37,984 bases of DNA. Source: a virus. Made by a program: the position numbers and the translations under genes. The DNA lies in the IMG/VR virus record IMGVR_UViG_3300025849_002389, positions 1-37,984 of that record; one strand, given 5' to 3'. This document shows, one piece after another, positions 1 to 7,334 of the stretch; position 1 is the first letter of the stretch; every line of letters begins with the position of its first letter. Under the pieces are notes generated by a model. That model did no database searches and was not told the origin of the DNA. It worked only from the letters and a program-made list of their open reading frames with translations.

Positions 1-806
1 TCGCCAATTATGTCAGTGTCTGAAACAGTTACGTCTGTGCCGTTAATTGTAAATATTGAGCTTCCTTGCGAGAAAGACGGATTAGCTTTTGACCCTCTTA
101 CTGTGGCCCAGCTTTTTGTCCATGCTTCACTACCAATAAGCACCCAAATACCGCTTGCATTTCTATAAAAAGCTCTTACAATTGTACTACCAAAAACAAC
201 TGCATAATCGCCAATGGCTCCAACAGTTTGTTTCGGTATTAACCCACTTGTGCCGTTTATAGTATCATTTCCTGATTCTAATTTTGTTGAATCAGTAATT
301 ACAATAGGAGTTCTTGTTGTAAAGGACTGTCCGCCAGCACTTGTTACTGCTGCGCCGTTCCACTCTTGGATTCCAAATTTTGAAATCTGTGTGTCAACCC
401 AATATGTTCCGTTAGCTGGTTTAGCTGCTGGTGCTTCAGAACTTGGTTCTAGTTCTGCTAAGTCGATGTCTGCTCTAACAACCCATGCTCTATTAGAAAC
501 GCCTAAATACGAATAAGCAGCTTGTAGGCCGTATTCGTTAAGCTCTCCAGCATGAATTGGATTGTTGTTATTGTCTGTGTAAAACAAAGGATCGCCAAAC
601 GTATCTGCTAGATCACGCTGCGATGTTAATAAGTATGGTTTACCAGCATTTGCCTTAATCGTACCCTGTGCTGTTCCTGTGCCGCTTGCATTCAGTTTGT
701 TTGAAGCAGAAGCAACAAAAATCATTGGGGTCGTTCCAGGCTCTGCCGGAGTGTAGAATGATTCGTCAATTACTTTGACTTCTACTCCTGGTGATGTTAG
801 TGCCAT
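1..806 (-). CDS. 18: Contractile tail sheath protein gp18, N-terminal part (cut by left edge)
   Basis: Reading leftward from an ATG at 806, the frame stays open to the window edge (268 codons), so the C-terminal part is missing. The product begins MALTSPGVEVKVIDESFY and continues with a segment containing LTSQRDLADTFG and EYGLQAAYSYLGVSNRAWVV. I recognise this as the N-terminus of the tail sheath protein of T4-like cyanophages (T4 gp18 family), the polymer that contracts around the tail tube to drive DNA injection. A good Shine-Dalgarno (AGGAG) lies 6-10 bases before the ATG, and a late-promoter-like box GCTAAATAC is at 856-848. The identification rests on remembered family sequences, not on a search. 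The start is secure because of the ribosome site and the canonical SPGVEV opening. Confidence 0.9.
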   Translation of the reverse strand, partial: MALTSPGVEVKVIDESFYTPAEPGTTPMIFVASASNKLNASGTGTAQGTIKANAGKPYLLTSQRDLADTFGDPLFYTDNNNNPIHAGELNEYGLQAAYSYLGVSNRAWVVRADIDLAELEPSSEAPAAKPANGTYWVDTQISKFGIQEWNGAAVTSAGGQSFTTRTPIVITDSTKLESGNDTINGTSGLIPKQTVGAIGDYAVVFGSTIVRAFYRNASGIWVLIGSEAWTKSWATVRGSKANPSFSQGSSIFTINGTDVTVSDTDIIG

Positions 807-847
807 TGATATTTCTCCTATAATACGAGTTGGTAGTTTCGTTACTT

Positions 848-856
848 GTATTTAGC
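848..856 (-). promoter_or_regulatory. Late-promoter-like box for gene 18
   Basis: Minus strand GCTAAATAC. T4-like late promoters have TATAAATA at about -13 to -6; the TAAATA core is kept here. Initiation about six bases downstream would give a leader of about 37 bases containing AGGAG before the gene 18 ATG at 806. Confidence 0.5.
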
Positions 857-911
857 ACTCACTATTAAAAATAGCCCGTTTAACCACCGAAAAAAGGTAC
901 CAAAAAGGTGA

Positions 912-920
912 GCTAAATAC
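912..920 (+). promoter_or_regulatory. Late-promoter-like box immediately before the HNH gene
   Basis: Plus strand GCTAAATAC, the same nine bases as the minus-strand box at 856-848. By T4 spacing, initiation would fall at about 925, on the ATG at 924, giving an essentially leaderless mRNA. An alternative weak ribosome site (AAGGTG at 905-910) lies further upstream and would need a different promoter. Confidence 0.35.
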
Positions 921-923
921 AAT

Positions 924-1259
924 ATGAGACCATTATGCAAGTGCGGACAGCGGCCAGCAGCTATAAATTACAAAAAAGAAAACAGAACTTACTATCGTAA
1001 GCTCTGCGAAACATGTTTACGTAACGGAGTAAATCATGGAATACCTAAATGGAAACAACGTGGGTACGAAAAAAAAGATAATTGCGAAAAGTGCGGCTAT
1101 GCTTCTAAGCATCACGAACAGTTTAATGTGTTTCATATAGACGGAGATTTAAATAATTGTCGTCCAGGAAACTTAAAAACTATATGTGCTAATTGTCAGC
1201 GAATAATTCAAAAAAGTGGAGTGAAATGGAAACAGGGCGATTTAGTTCCTGACTTCTGA
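924..1259 (+). CDS. Small Cys-rich HNH-type nuclease-like protein
   Basis: 111 residues, basic and rich in cysteine. Two Cys pairs near the N-terminus (C5/C7 and C28/C31) are followed by C54xxC57, then FHIDGDLNNC (H71, N77/N78), PGNLKTIC and C88xxC91. This order (Cys pair, H-I-D-G, N about 12 residues later, Cys pair) matches the zinc-supported beta-beta-alpha metal fold of HNH endonucleases. The His that usually follows the last Cys pair is Gln (Q92), so the metal site may be altered. It lies alone on the plus strand between leftward genes, and its last 18 bases overlap the 3' end of the dNMP kinase gene. It could be a homing-type or packaging-associated nuclease, or only a zinc-binding relative. 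Confidence 0.65.
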   Translation: MRPLCKCGQRPAAINYKKENRTYYRKLCETCLRNGVNHGIPKWKQRGYEKKDNCEKCGYASKHHEQFNVFHIDGDLNNCRPGNLKTICANCQRIIQKSGVKWKQGDLVPDF

Positions 1260-1766
1260 TGCACTATAAGGATCGATGTGTTCAATGAGTTGAGACAAGT
1301 TAAACTCTAAATCTTCAAGTGTACCGTTATTGTCAATAGTATAATCTGCCATCCACTGTTCTAAGCTCATAGAGTTTTTACTCTCAGGAGGAAGATGATC
1401 CGAGCGATCTACCCAAATAGCTTTGTCAAATACCCCAGTATTTTTCATAGCATGGAATTCACGCTTGTTGCGTAGTCCGCAATAGATGTCGTGTGCTTTG
1501 AATATTTCTCTACCCAATGTACCTGCATCAGGTACATTATAATCACAAATAGCTTCATACCATTCTTGACGATGATTGTGTCTATCAGCATAGCACTGCT
1601 CTTCGTCGGTGTACCCGTACTTGTCTTTTAGATCATTATAGATAAACAACTTGCTACAGAACTTACTACTGCTTTCAAAACTATAACCATATTTGTCGCG
1701 AAGCATTTCACATACAGTGTCTTTACCGTGACGTCCGTGGCCTATAACTAATAGTTTCAGTTTCAT
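1242..1766 (-). CDS. Deoxynucleoside monophosphate kinase (T4 gp1-like)
   Basis: 174 residues. The N-terminal strand KLKLLVIGHGRHGKDT carries a P-loop (G9xxxxGKD/T, K15), with the GKDT form also found in T4 gp1. The C-terminal half holds a YTIDNNGTLEDLEFNL segment, typical of phage dNMP kinases where a beta strand with I-x-N-x-G-x-L-E precedes the last helix. The enzyme phosphorylates dNMPs to dNDPs in the cytoplasm for phage DNA synthesis. AGGAG lies a few bases before the ATG at 1766, and a consensus sigma70 promoter is at 1789-1816, which suits an early nucleotide-metabolism gene set among late ones. Its 3' end overlaps the convergent HNH gene by 18 bases. At 174 residues it is shorter than T4 gp1 (about 240). 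Confidence 0.8.
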   Translation of the reverse strand: MKLKLLVIGHGRHGKDTVCEMLRDKYGYSFESSSKFCSKLFIYNDLKDKYGYTDEEQCYADRHNHRQEWYEAICDYNVPDAGTLGREIFKAHDIYCGLRNKREFHAMKNTGVFDKAIWVDRSDHLPPESKNSMSLEQWMADYTIDNNGTLEDLEFNLSQLIEHIDPYSASEVRN

Positions 1767-1788
1767 ATTGTTCTCCTATAATTATATT

Positions 1789-1816
1789 ATTATAACAGAA
1801 CTTATGTATTTGTCAA
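1789..1816 (-). promoter_or_regulatory. Consensus sigma70 promoter for the dNMP kinase gene
   Basis: On the minus strand a perfect TTGACA (1816-1811) is followed by a 16-base spacer and a perfect TATAAT (1794-1789). Predicted initiation is near 1782, leaving about 15 leader bases that include the AGGAG ribosome site before the ATG at 1766. Both hexamers match consensus exactly, unlike the TAAATA boxes around it, so host-polymerase early transcription is the simplest reading. Confidence 0.7.
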
Positions 1817-1818
1817 CC

Positions 1819-2049
1819 TTAATCGTAACCTAATACAGCAACTCGGTTTATTTCTTCTGCTTCTCTTTCTGCCCAAGCAGTAGGAAATCCTTCTTCGCTA
1901 ACACAATTTTCGTGATTGCCCCAGATGCGTTTCATATAGCTATCGTATATGCCTTCTACATCTGTGTCGGACCATGATTGGGGGATTAATGAACCTTTTA
2001 CTATCCAGTAAAAGCGATTGGCTTCTTTTCTTACAAACGGACTGCACAC
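1819..2049 (-). CDS. Hypothetical protein, 76 residues, GTG start
   Basis: I do not recognise this family. The frame starts at a GTG (2049) preceded by a strong AAAGGAG ribosome site about eight bases upstream, and a late-like box TGTAAATAC lies at 2081-2073, so it is probably a real gene. The product is mixed in charge, with several Trp (FYWIV, SWSD, RIWGN, TAWAERE) and an acidic C-terminal half (EREAEEINR). There is no signal peptide, transmembrane segment or metal motif. It lies between gene 13 and the dNMP kinase, and its 3' end abuts the dNMP kinase promoter. Confidence 0.6.
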   Translation of the reverse strand: MCSPFVRKEANRFYWIVKGSLIPQSWSDTDVEGIYDSYMKRIWGNHENCVSEEGFPTAWAEREAEEINRVAVLGYD

Positions 2050-2072
2050 AATAGTAACTCCTTTGTTATATT

Positions 2073-2081
2073 GTATTTACA
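2073..2081 (-). promoter_or_regulatory. Late-promoter-like box for the 76-residue gene
   Basis: Minus strand TGTAAATAC, with the TAAATAC core shared by the boxes at 848-856, 912-920, 2887-2895, 13183-13191 and 30652-30660. Expected initiation near 2068 leaves the AAAGGAG site inside the leader. Confidence 0.45.
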
Positions 2082-2116
2082 GCATACGTAAATGTTAGCG
2101 TAAACTTGGGGAGATT

Positions 2117-2869
2117 TTAGCCTATTGTAAAACCATAGCCTGTGCCGCCCGGAACTGCCATTGATACTTCGTTTTCTAATTTTTCCATTTCGGACTGGGC
2201 TTCTGCTTTTAGGCTATCACCGTTAAGAGTACTTCCGCCTTGTGGGCCTGCAATAGTAGCAAACTTTGAACGTGCTTCGCCTAACATATATTTACATGCT
2301 GCCAAGGTGTAGTCTTTAATCCATTGTTTTGCTAGATAATCGTTGAGTAGCTCTGAATCTGGTCTAAGATTATACACGTACAACATTAATGTTTCTTCTG
2401 CCCTTGGACGTTGAAGTATTGTTAGTCGTTTGGTTGTAGTATTCCAATTGAATTCTATAAATGACCCAAACATACGTCCAACAAGTTCTTGATATTGTGA
2501 AAACATATCGTATGTTGCAAGGCCGCCTAAGTTTGACGAACTTAGTAAGTATGTGTTTGTATATGCCATATTAAACGGTTCAAATGTTGTTCCGCCGCCT
2601 CCGCCATTTCGTGACCCAATACTTCTTCGAAAAAGTTGACGTACTTCTACAACTTCATTTGGCAGTGTGTATGTATTTTGATCAATTATAGTTGGCATAA
2701 ACATATACGATTCTTCGACAGAATTTTCTGAGCGTTGTCTAAATCTAGTTAATGCTTTTGTTAATGCTGTTTCATAATGTATAGGATCTAGTTCAACATC
2801 AACCATACCGCCACCTAACATAGTGTGTACATAGTCAAATATTTCTTGTTTTTGTGTTGCTAGTGACAT
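2117..2869 (-). CDS. 13: Neck / head completion protein gp13
   Basis: 250 residues. The opening (MSLATQKQEIFDYVHTMLGG, then VDVELDPIHYETALTKAL) and the motifs SVEESYMF, NTYTLPNEVVEVRQLFRR, GGLATYDMFSQYQELVGRMFG and KFATIAGPQGGSTLNG match the gp13 neck protein of T4-like cyanophages as I remember it. gp13 with gp14 closes the filled head and forms the platform for tail attachment. It is somewhat shorter than T4 gp13 (309 residues), as is usual in marine relatives. The ATG at 2869 has GGAGAG upstream, and a late box GATAAATA at 2895-2888. It runs opposite to genes 14 and 15, although these three are normally consecutive and co-directional in cyanophages. Confidence 0.85.
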   Translation of the reverse strand: MSLATQKQEIFDYVHTMLGGGMVDVELDPIHYETALTKALTRFRQRSENSVEESYMFMPTIIDQNTYTLPNEVVEVRQLFRRSIGSRNGGGGGTTFEPFNMAYTNTYLLSSSNLGGLATYDMFSQYQELVGRMFGSFIEFNWNTTTKRLTILQRPRAEETLMLYVYNLRPDSELLNDYLAKQWIKDYTLAACKYMLGEARSKFATIAGPQGGSTLNGDSLKAEAQSEMEKLENEVSMAVPGGTGYGFTIG

Positions 2870-2886
2870 ACGAATCTCTCCATAAA

Positions 2887-2895
2887 GTATTTATC
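2887..2895 (-). promoter_or_regulatory. Late promoter for gene 13 (left member of back-to-back pair)
   Basis: Minus strand GATAAATAC. Expected initiation at about 2882 gives a 13-base leader that consists mostly of the ribosome site GGAGAG. It is separated by a single base from the plus-strand box at 2897-2904. Confidence 0.6.
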
Positions 2896-2896
2896 G

Positions 2897-2904
2897 AATA
2901 AATA
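2897..2904 (+). promoter_or_regulatory. Late promoter for gene 14 (right member of back-to-back pair)
   Basis: Plus strand AATAAATA. By T4 late-promoter spacing, initiation falls at 2910, the A of the second ATG of gene 14. With the minus-strand box it forms an inverted repeat, TATTTAT-CGA-ATAAATA (2888-2904). Confidence 0.5.
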
Positions 2905-2909
2905 TGTAT

Positions 2910-4292
2910 ATGCCAAGATTAAGTTTATACAAACCTGAAAAAGGACAAGACTACACATTTATAGATAAACAAATTCTAGAAATGTTTACAGTCGGTGGTA
3001 CTGATATTAATATCCACAAGTACCTAGGTCCCGACAATCCAGAGTCTGCTGATGCTACCGCAGATCAGCCTCGATATGATGCTGTTAAAGAAACAAACAT
3101 TCAAGACTTACTATTTTTAGAAAATAGAGATAGAAAGTACGATCCTGACATTTATACAATGCGTGGCATATATAATATTCAAGATAACAATTTTAATTTA
3201 TCGCAATTTGGTATGTTTTTAGACAACGATACATTATTTTTAACAGTGCACATAAACGGTAGCGTAAAAACTCTTGGAAGGAAATTTATAGCAGGAGATG
3301 TTATCGAGTTGCCGCATATGAAGGACGAATATGCTCTTAACGACTTCTCTGTTGCATTGAAAAGATTTTATGTAATCGAAGACGTTACTCGTGCAAGTGA
3401 AGGGTTTTCGCCAACTTGGTATCCTCATTTATATCGTCTAACACTTAAACAAATTGTAGATAGTCAAGAATTTAAAGAAGTGTTAGATCTGCCTGCGGAT
3501 GCAGACAATGATAACGGCGATACACTAAGAGATATGCTTTCGACTTACGAAAAAGAAATGCAAATCAATGATGCTGTAGTTGCGCAAGCAGAAGCGGATG
3601 CTCCTAAGAGCGGTTATGACACTAGTCATTACTATAGTCTAGAAGTAAAGTCAACAGAAACTGGCAGTGATGTTCAAGTTACTAAAGTTAATAATGAAAC
3701 TGTTACTGTGCCGCCGTCAAAAATAGGATATAGCGGTTATTTACTAGGAGACGAACTTGCACCCAATGGAGAAACATTTGGACATGGCATACAATTTCCT
3801 ACAGCAGCAGAATTAGGCGATTACTTTTTAAGAACAGATTTTATGCCAAAAAGATTATTTAGATTTGACGGCAAGACTTGGATTAAAGTTCACAATGTAC
3901 AACGTATGACAATGACGAATACTGATACTAGACAAACCCAAAAGACATCATTTATTAATAATAATAACTATGTTTATAATGACAAAGTAGCATCAAATGA
4001 TATAATAATAACATCTGGTGATTTTGTAATATCAACAAGTATTCCTTATCCGATAGATGCACTGTATCTTGAATTAAAACAGAGTATACACACTAAAAAT
4101 TATGTAATAGCAGATCACCAGGATCTAATTACTAGCGATAGCGACAATACTGTACTAATTACATTACCAGAGATTGCAGGTATACAAGACACAATAGAGT
4201 TTGACGGACAGTGGACTGTCAATTTCTATAATAACAGAGAAGCAGAACGTCAAGGGTTAAGTAAAGCCCTAAGACCAAGGGCAGATAATTAA
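2910..4292 (+). CDS. 14: Neck protein gp14
   Basis: About 460 residues. It opens MPRLSLYKPEKGQDYTFIDK and has GGTDINIHKYLGP, then LFLENRDRKYDPDIYTMRG, KRFYVIEDVTRASEGFSPTW, PHLYRLTLKQIVDSQEF, and a C-terminal part with RLFRFDGKTWIKV and SLSKALRPRADN-type ending (here GLSKALRPRADN). I recognise these as gp14 of marine T4-like phages; T4 gp14 is much shorter (256 residues). With gp13 it forms the neck that joins head and tail. Two in-frame ATGs exist, at 2904 and 2910; I chose 2910 because the family begins MPR and the late box at 2897-2904 predicts transcription starting there. No Shine-Dalgarno is visible. Its stop overlaps the gene 15 ATG by one base. Confidence 0.83.
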   Translation: MPRLSLYKPEKGQDYTFIDKQILEMFTVGGTDINIHKYLGPDNPESADATADQPRYDAVKETNIQDLLFLENRDRKYDPDIYTMRGIYNIQDNNFNLSQFGMFLDNDTLFLTVHINGSVKTLGRKFIAGDVIELPHMKDEYALNDFSVALKRFYVIEDVTRASEGFSPTWYPHLYRLTLKQIVDSQEFKEVLDLPADADNDNGDTLRDMLSTYEKEMQINDAVVAQAEADAPKSGYDTSHYYSLEVKSTETGSDVQVTKVNNETVTVPPSKIGYSGYLLGDELAPNGETFGHGIQFPTAAELGDYFLRTDFMPKRLFRFDGKTWIKVHNVQRMTMTNTDTRQTQKTSFINNNNYVYNDKVASNDIIITSGDFVISTSIPYPIDALYLELKQSIHTKNYVIADHQDLITSDSDNTVLITLPEIAGIQDTIEFDGQWTVNFYNNREAERQGLSKALRPRADN

Positions 4293-5719
4293 TGGAACAT
4301 TTTTACGACGGACAAGTTAGAAGATATCTTACACAACTAGTAAGAATGTTTAGCGGATTTAAATACGCTGACGGTAAGAATGAACTAGTCACAGTTCCGG
4401 TTATGTACGGCGATATTACTCGTCAAGTAGGAAGTATTATTAGAGATAACTCAGATAATAAAATTCCAAGTGCACCAAGGATGGGAGTTTATGTTACTGG
4501 TTTAGAAATGGATCGTACTAGAACCAGTGACTCGTCATATGTTAGTAAAGTTAATATTAGAGAACGTGCATTTGACCAGGCAGGAAATGAATACTTAAAT
4601 GAAAGCGGAAAAAATTATACCGTTGAACGGTTGATGCCAACTCCGTATAATCTTACAATAAATGTAGATATATGGACAACTAATACAAATCAAAAATTGC
4701 AACTTGTTGAACAAATATTAATGTTATTTAATCCAAGTTTAGAAATTCAAACCACAGACAATTATCTAGACTGGACTAGTTTAAGCGTTGTTAATTTAGA
4801 TAGTATTAACTGGAGTTCAAGAAGTATTCCTCAAGGCACAGAAACAGAAATAGATGTATCAACTCTAACTTTTAGTACTCCGATATATATTTCGCCGCCT
4901 GCTAAAGTTAAACGCCTCGGTGTTATTACTGATGTTATTACTCAAATTTTTGAAGAAGCTCCGGTAGACGGACTTGATGCAGAAGCAAATATTAGAACTA
5001 AAATTTATGTCGCTCCTACTGGTGAATTATCTAGACAAGAAACTACTAAAGATTGGTATAATAATATATCTCTTGACACTGTTGCAACAGCTTATCGAAA
5101 TATTGATATTTTAGTAATTAATAATACTGCTAAACTAGTTAAACGAGGAGTAGTAGGCGGAATTACTTGGCCAGAATTTTTAATAGCATTTCCTGAAAAA
5201 CTACAACCCGGAATCACAGGCTTAAGACTTTCTAGAAATGATTGGCAATATGATGTGATCGGCAGACTAGCTATTAATCCTACTGACGAAACTGAAGCAA
5301 TTGTTGATTGGGACGAAGATACATTGCCGTCTGATACAGTTATTACATCAGATTTAGGCAACAGAAGTAAAATTGACTATATTATTGACCCAACAAAATC
5401 AAATCCTCAACATCTGAGTCTTTCTAGCAATCCACGAATACTATTACTAGGACCAATAGGCAATGCTGTTAATACAGATGGCGCAGATGCTTGGAAAAAC
5501 TTAGATAATACAGATTTTATAGCAAGTGAGAATGATATTGTAGAATGGGATGGTGCAAAATGGACAATAGTATTTGATGCAGACACTGACGCAAGTACAT
5601 ACGGAACTGTGTACACTACAAATCTTAATACCGGCGTGCAATATAAATTTGACAGAGGTGAATGGATTCTTTCGTTCGAAGGAGAATATCCAAACGGTGC
5701 TTGGAAACTAGACTTCTAA
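4292..5719 (+). CDS. 15: Tail completion / sheath stabiliser gp15-like protein
   Basis: 475 residues, opening MEHFYDGQVRRYLTQLVRMF. The first 215 residues hold VPVMYGDITRQVG, SAPRMGVYVTGLEMDR, YTVERLMPTPYNLTINVDIW, LQLVEQILMLFNPSLEIQTT and SSRSIPQGTETEIDVSTLTF, which parallel T4 gp15 (F-Y-x5-RRY, PxPxxxxYELxI, VEQILPYFxP). gp15 caps the tail tube and sheath and binds the neck. Beyond residue about 225 there is an additional beta-rich region of about 250 residues, ending WILSFEGEYPNGAWKLDF, not in T4 gp15 but present in cyanophage versions as I recall them. It is translationally coupled to gene 14 (TAATG overlap). The assignment to gp15 depends on position and the N-terminal half. Confidence 0.75.
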   Translation: MEHFYDGQVRRYLTQLVRMFSGFKYADGKNELVTVPVMYGDITRQVGSIIRDNSDNKIPSAPRMGVYVTGLEMDRTRTSDSSYVSKVNIRERAFDQAGNEYLNESGKNYTVERLMPTPYNLTINVDIWTTNTNQKLQLVEQILMLFNPSLEIQTTDNYLDWTSLSVVNLDSINWSSRSIPQGTETEIDVSTLTFSTPIYISPPAKVKRLGVITDVITQIFEEAPVDGLDAEANIRTKIYVAPTGELSRQETTKDWYNNISLDTVATAYRNIDILVINNTAKLVKRGVVGGITWPEFLIAFPEKLQPGITGLRLSRNDWQYDVIGRLAINPTDETEAIVDWDEDTLPSDTVITSDLGNRSKIDYIIDPTKSNPQHLSLSSNPRILLLGPIGNAVNTDGADAWKNLDNTDFIASENDIVEWDGAKWTIVFDADTDASTYGTVYTTNLNTGVQYKFDRGEWILSFEGEYPNGAWKLDF

Positions 5720-5732
5720 TATAATTATATAT

Positions 5733-6170
5733 ATGAAGGAAAAAATTATTTGTAGTGGTGCTCTACTATATACACTCGATACTCAACGTTTTTTATTTTT
5801 ACATCGATCAAACAGTAAACGCAGCAATGCCGTATGGGGACTTGTTGGCGGTGCAAACGAAGAATCTGAAACTCCGTGGGAAGGTTTACGTAGAGAAATA
5901 GACGAAGAAATAGGCAATGTAGAAATTAAAAAAACTATACCGTTAGAAACGTTTGTATCCAACGATACTAAGTTCAAATTTCATACATACTTGTGCTTAG
6001 TAAATAATGAATTTATTCCTAAACTTAATAACGAACACGACGGATATGCCTGGTGTAGTTTTGGAAAATGGCCAAAACCGTTACATTACGGTTTACAAAA
6101 TACATTAAACAAAAAAGTTAATTTAAAAAAACTAGAAACTATATTTGAATTGATTAAATTACTTGACTAA
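5733..6170 (+). CDS. Nudix hydrolase
   Basis: 145 residues. A Nudix box lies at about 39-62: GGANEESETPWEGLRREIDE and then EIGN, fitting Gx5Ex7REUxEExGU with all catalytic Glu/Arg/Gly present and only the last hydrophobic position replaced (Asn). The box coordinates magnesium for cleavage of a nucleoside diphosphate linked to another moiety. The upstream strand (ICSGALLYTLDTQRFLFLHR) and the WGLVGG approach to the box are typical of Nudix folds. The substrate cannot be read from sequence. Immediately downstream is a gene pair making an ADP-sugar, so a nucleotide sugar or its by-product is possible, as is general nucleotide clean-up. It starts 13 bases after gene 15 without a clear ribosome site. 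Confidence 0.85.
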   Translation: MKEKIICSGALLYTLDTQRFLFLHRSNSKRSNAVWGLVGGANEESETPWEGLRREIDEEIGNVEIKKTIPLETFVSNDTKFKFHTYLCLVNNEFIPKLNNEHDGYAWCSFGKWPKPLHYGLQNTLNKKVNLKKLETIFELIKLLD

Positions 6171-6191
6171 ATGGATAGTTTAGTGTATAAT
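6163..6191 (+). promoter_or_regulatory. Sigma70-type promoter for hldE, predicting a leaderless mRNA
   Basis: TTGACT (6163-6168), a 17-base spacer and TATAAT (6186-6191). Predicted initiation, seven bases after the last T, is at 6198, the A of an ATG whose reading frame gives the family N-terminus of HldE. The promoter overlaps the Nudix stop codon and the first nine codons of the longer hldE frame. Confidence 0.55.
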
Positions 6192-6197
6192 AATAGC

Positions 6198-7334
6198 ATG
6201 AAAGTCTTAGTTATTGGCGATATAATCATCGACAGATATATTTATGGAACAAGCACACGTTTGAGTCCTGAGGCTCCTGTGCCTGTTGTAACATACCAGC
6301 ATGAAGTTGAAACTAGGGGCGGCGCAGGTCTTGTATTTGAAAATCTTAGAAGTTTAGGTGTCGATGCTGAATTGTTTAAAACAGGCAGTACTAGTAGTGT
6401 TAAAACTAGAGTAATTTGCGATGGGCATTACATCACACGTATTGACGATGACAAATATGCAGACGGTGAAGTGGTTTTAGATATTATACGAGCAAACGAT
6501 TTTTCACAATATGATTATGTAATACTAAGTGATTACAACAAAGGTGTATTAGACTGCTCGCTAGAAATTATTAAACATTTAAATACGTTTGGATGCAAAG
6601 TAATTGTTGATCCTAAAGAACACGCAAGTCATTATGAAGGTGCTTGGTTAGTAAAGCCTAACGAAAAAGAATTTCAAGAATACTTTATCAATTGGCATGG
6701 TAATATTATTACAACACGAGCAGGCAAAAGTGTAATTGCTAAGATAGACAATGAAGTTTATGAAGTAGATGTAGACACTGTTGAGGTTAATGATGTTACA
6801 GGCGCAGGGGACTGTTTCCTTGCAGCGTTTGTATACGGATTAACTAAAGGGTATTCTCATCAAAAATGTATAGAACTTGCAGTCAAAGGATCTAGAGAAA
6901 GTGTCCAACACACAGGCACATATACGCTTGCTGTAAGCGACTTAGAAGATCGAGTAGTGTTTACTAACGGAGTGTTTGATATACTGCACAAGGGTCATTT
7001 TGAGCTCTTAGCAGAAGCAAAAACACTCGGTGAGAAACTAATTGTAGGCATTAATAGTGATGCAAGTGTCAAACGTCTTAAAGGCGAAACACGCCCAATC
7101 AACAATCAAATGAAGCGCATTAGTCAATTAGAAATATTACCGTGGGTAGATCGAGTAGTTGTATTTGATGAAGATACTCCATACGAATTAATTAAAAAAT
7201 TAAAGCCGCATTTAATTGTAAAAGGCGGTGATTACACAGTAGAAACAGTTGTTGGACACGATTTAGCAGATGTACATTTGGTGTCTACAGTCGAAGGTTA
7301 TTCAACAACAAGCATTATAGAGGCAAGCAAATGA
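6198..7334 (+). CDS. hldE: HldE-type bifunctional heptose kinase / adenylyltransferase
   Basis: 378 residues from this start. The N-terminal PfkB-type kinase has VLVIGDIIIDRYIYG, LSPEAPVPVV, a GGAG sugar-site motif and the signature DVTGAGDCFLAAF (the Asp is the catalytic base). The C-terminal nucleotidyltransferase has TNGVFDILHKGH, VKGGDY and GYSTTSII. In HldE the kinase phosphorylates D-glycero-D-manno-heptose-7-phosphate at C1, and the transferase later attaches AMP to heptose-1-phosphate. At under 390 residues it is compact against about 475 in enterobacteria. An in-frame ATG at 6171 would add nine residues, but those bases overlap a good promoter, so 6198 is preferred. Its 3' end overlaps hldD by four bases, showing translational coupling. 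Confidence 0.88.
   Translation: MKVLVIGDIIIDRYIYGTSTRLSPEAPVPVVTYQHEVETRGGAGLVFENLRSLGVDAELFKTGSTSSVKTRVICDGHYITRIDDDKYADGEVVLDIIRANDFSQYDYVILSDYNKGVLDCSLEIIKHLNTFGCKVIVDPKEHASHYEGAWLVKPNEKEFQEYFINWHGNIITTRAGKSVIAKIDNEVYEVDVDTVEVNDVTGAGDCFLAAFVYGLTKGYSHQKCIELAVKGSRESVQHTGTYTLAVSDLEDRVVFTNGVFDILHKGHFELLAEAKTLGEKLIVGINSDASVKRLKGETRPINNQMKRISQLEILPWVDRVVVFDEDTPYELIKKLKPHLIVKGGDYTVETVVGHDLADVHLVSTVEGYSTTSIIEASK

Noticed and set aside
862-874. Small hairpin CTATT-AAA-AATAG between gene 18 and the HNH gene
   Set aside because: Five A/T-dominated pairs with a three-base loop; expected by chance in such DNA.
5720-5725. TATAAT just before the Nudix ATG as a sigma70 promoter
   Set aside because: No -35 match at an acceptable distance (only TTGGAA at 13 bases), and the stretch is generally A/T-rich.
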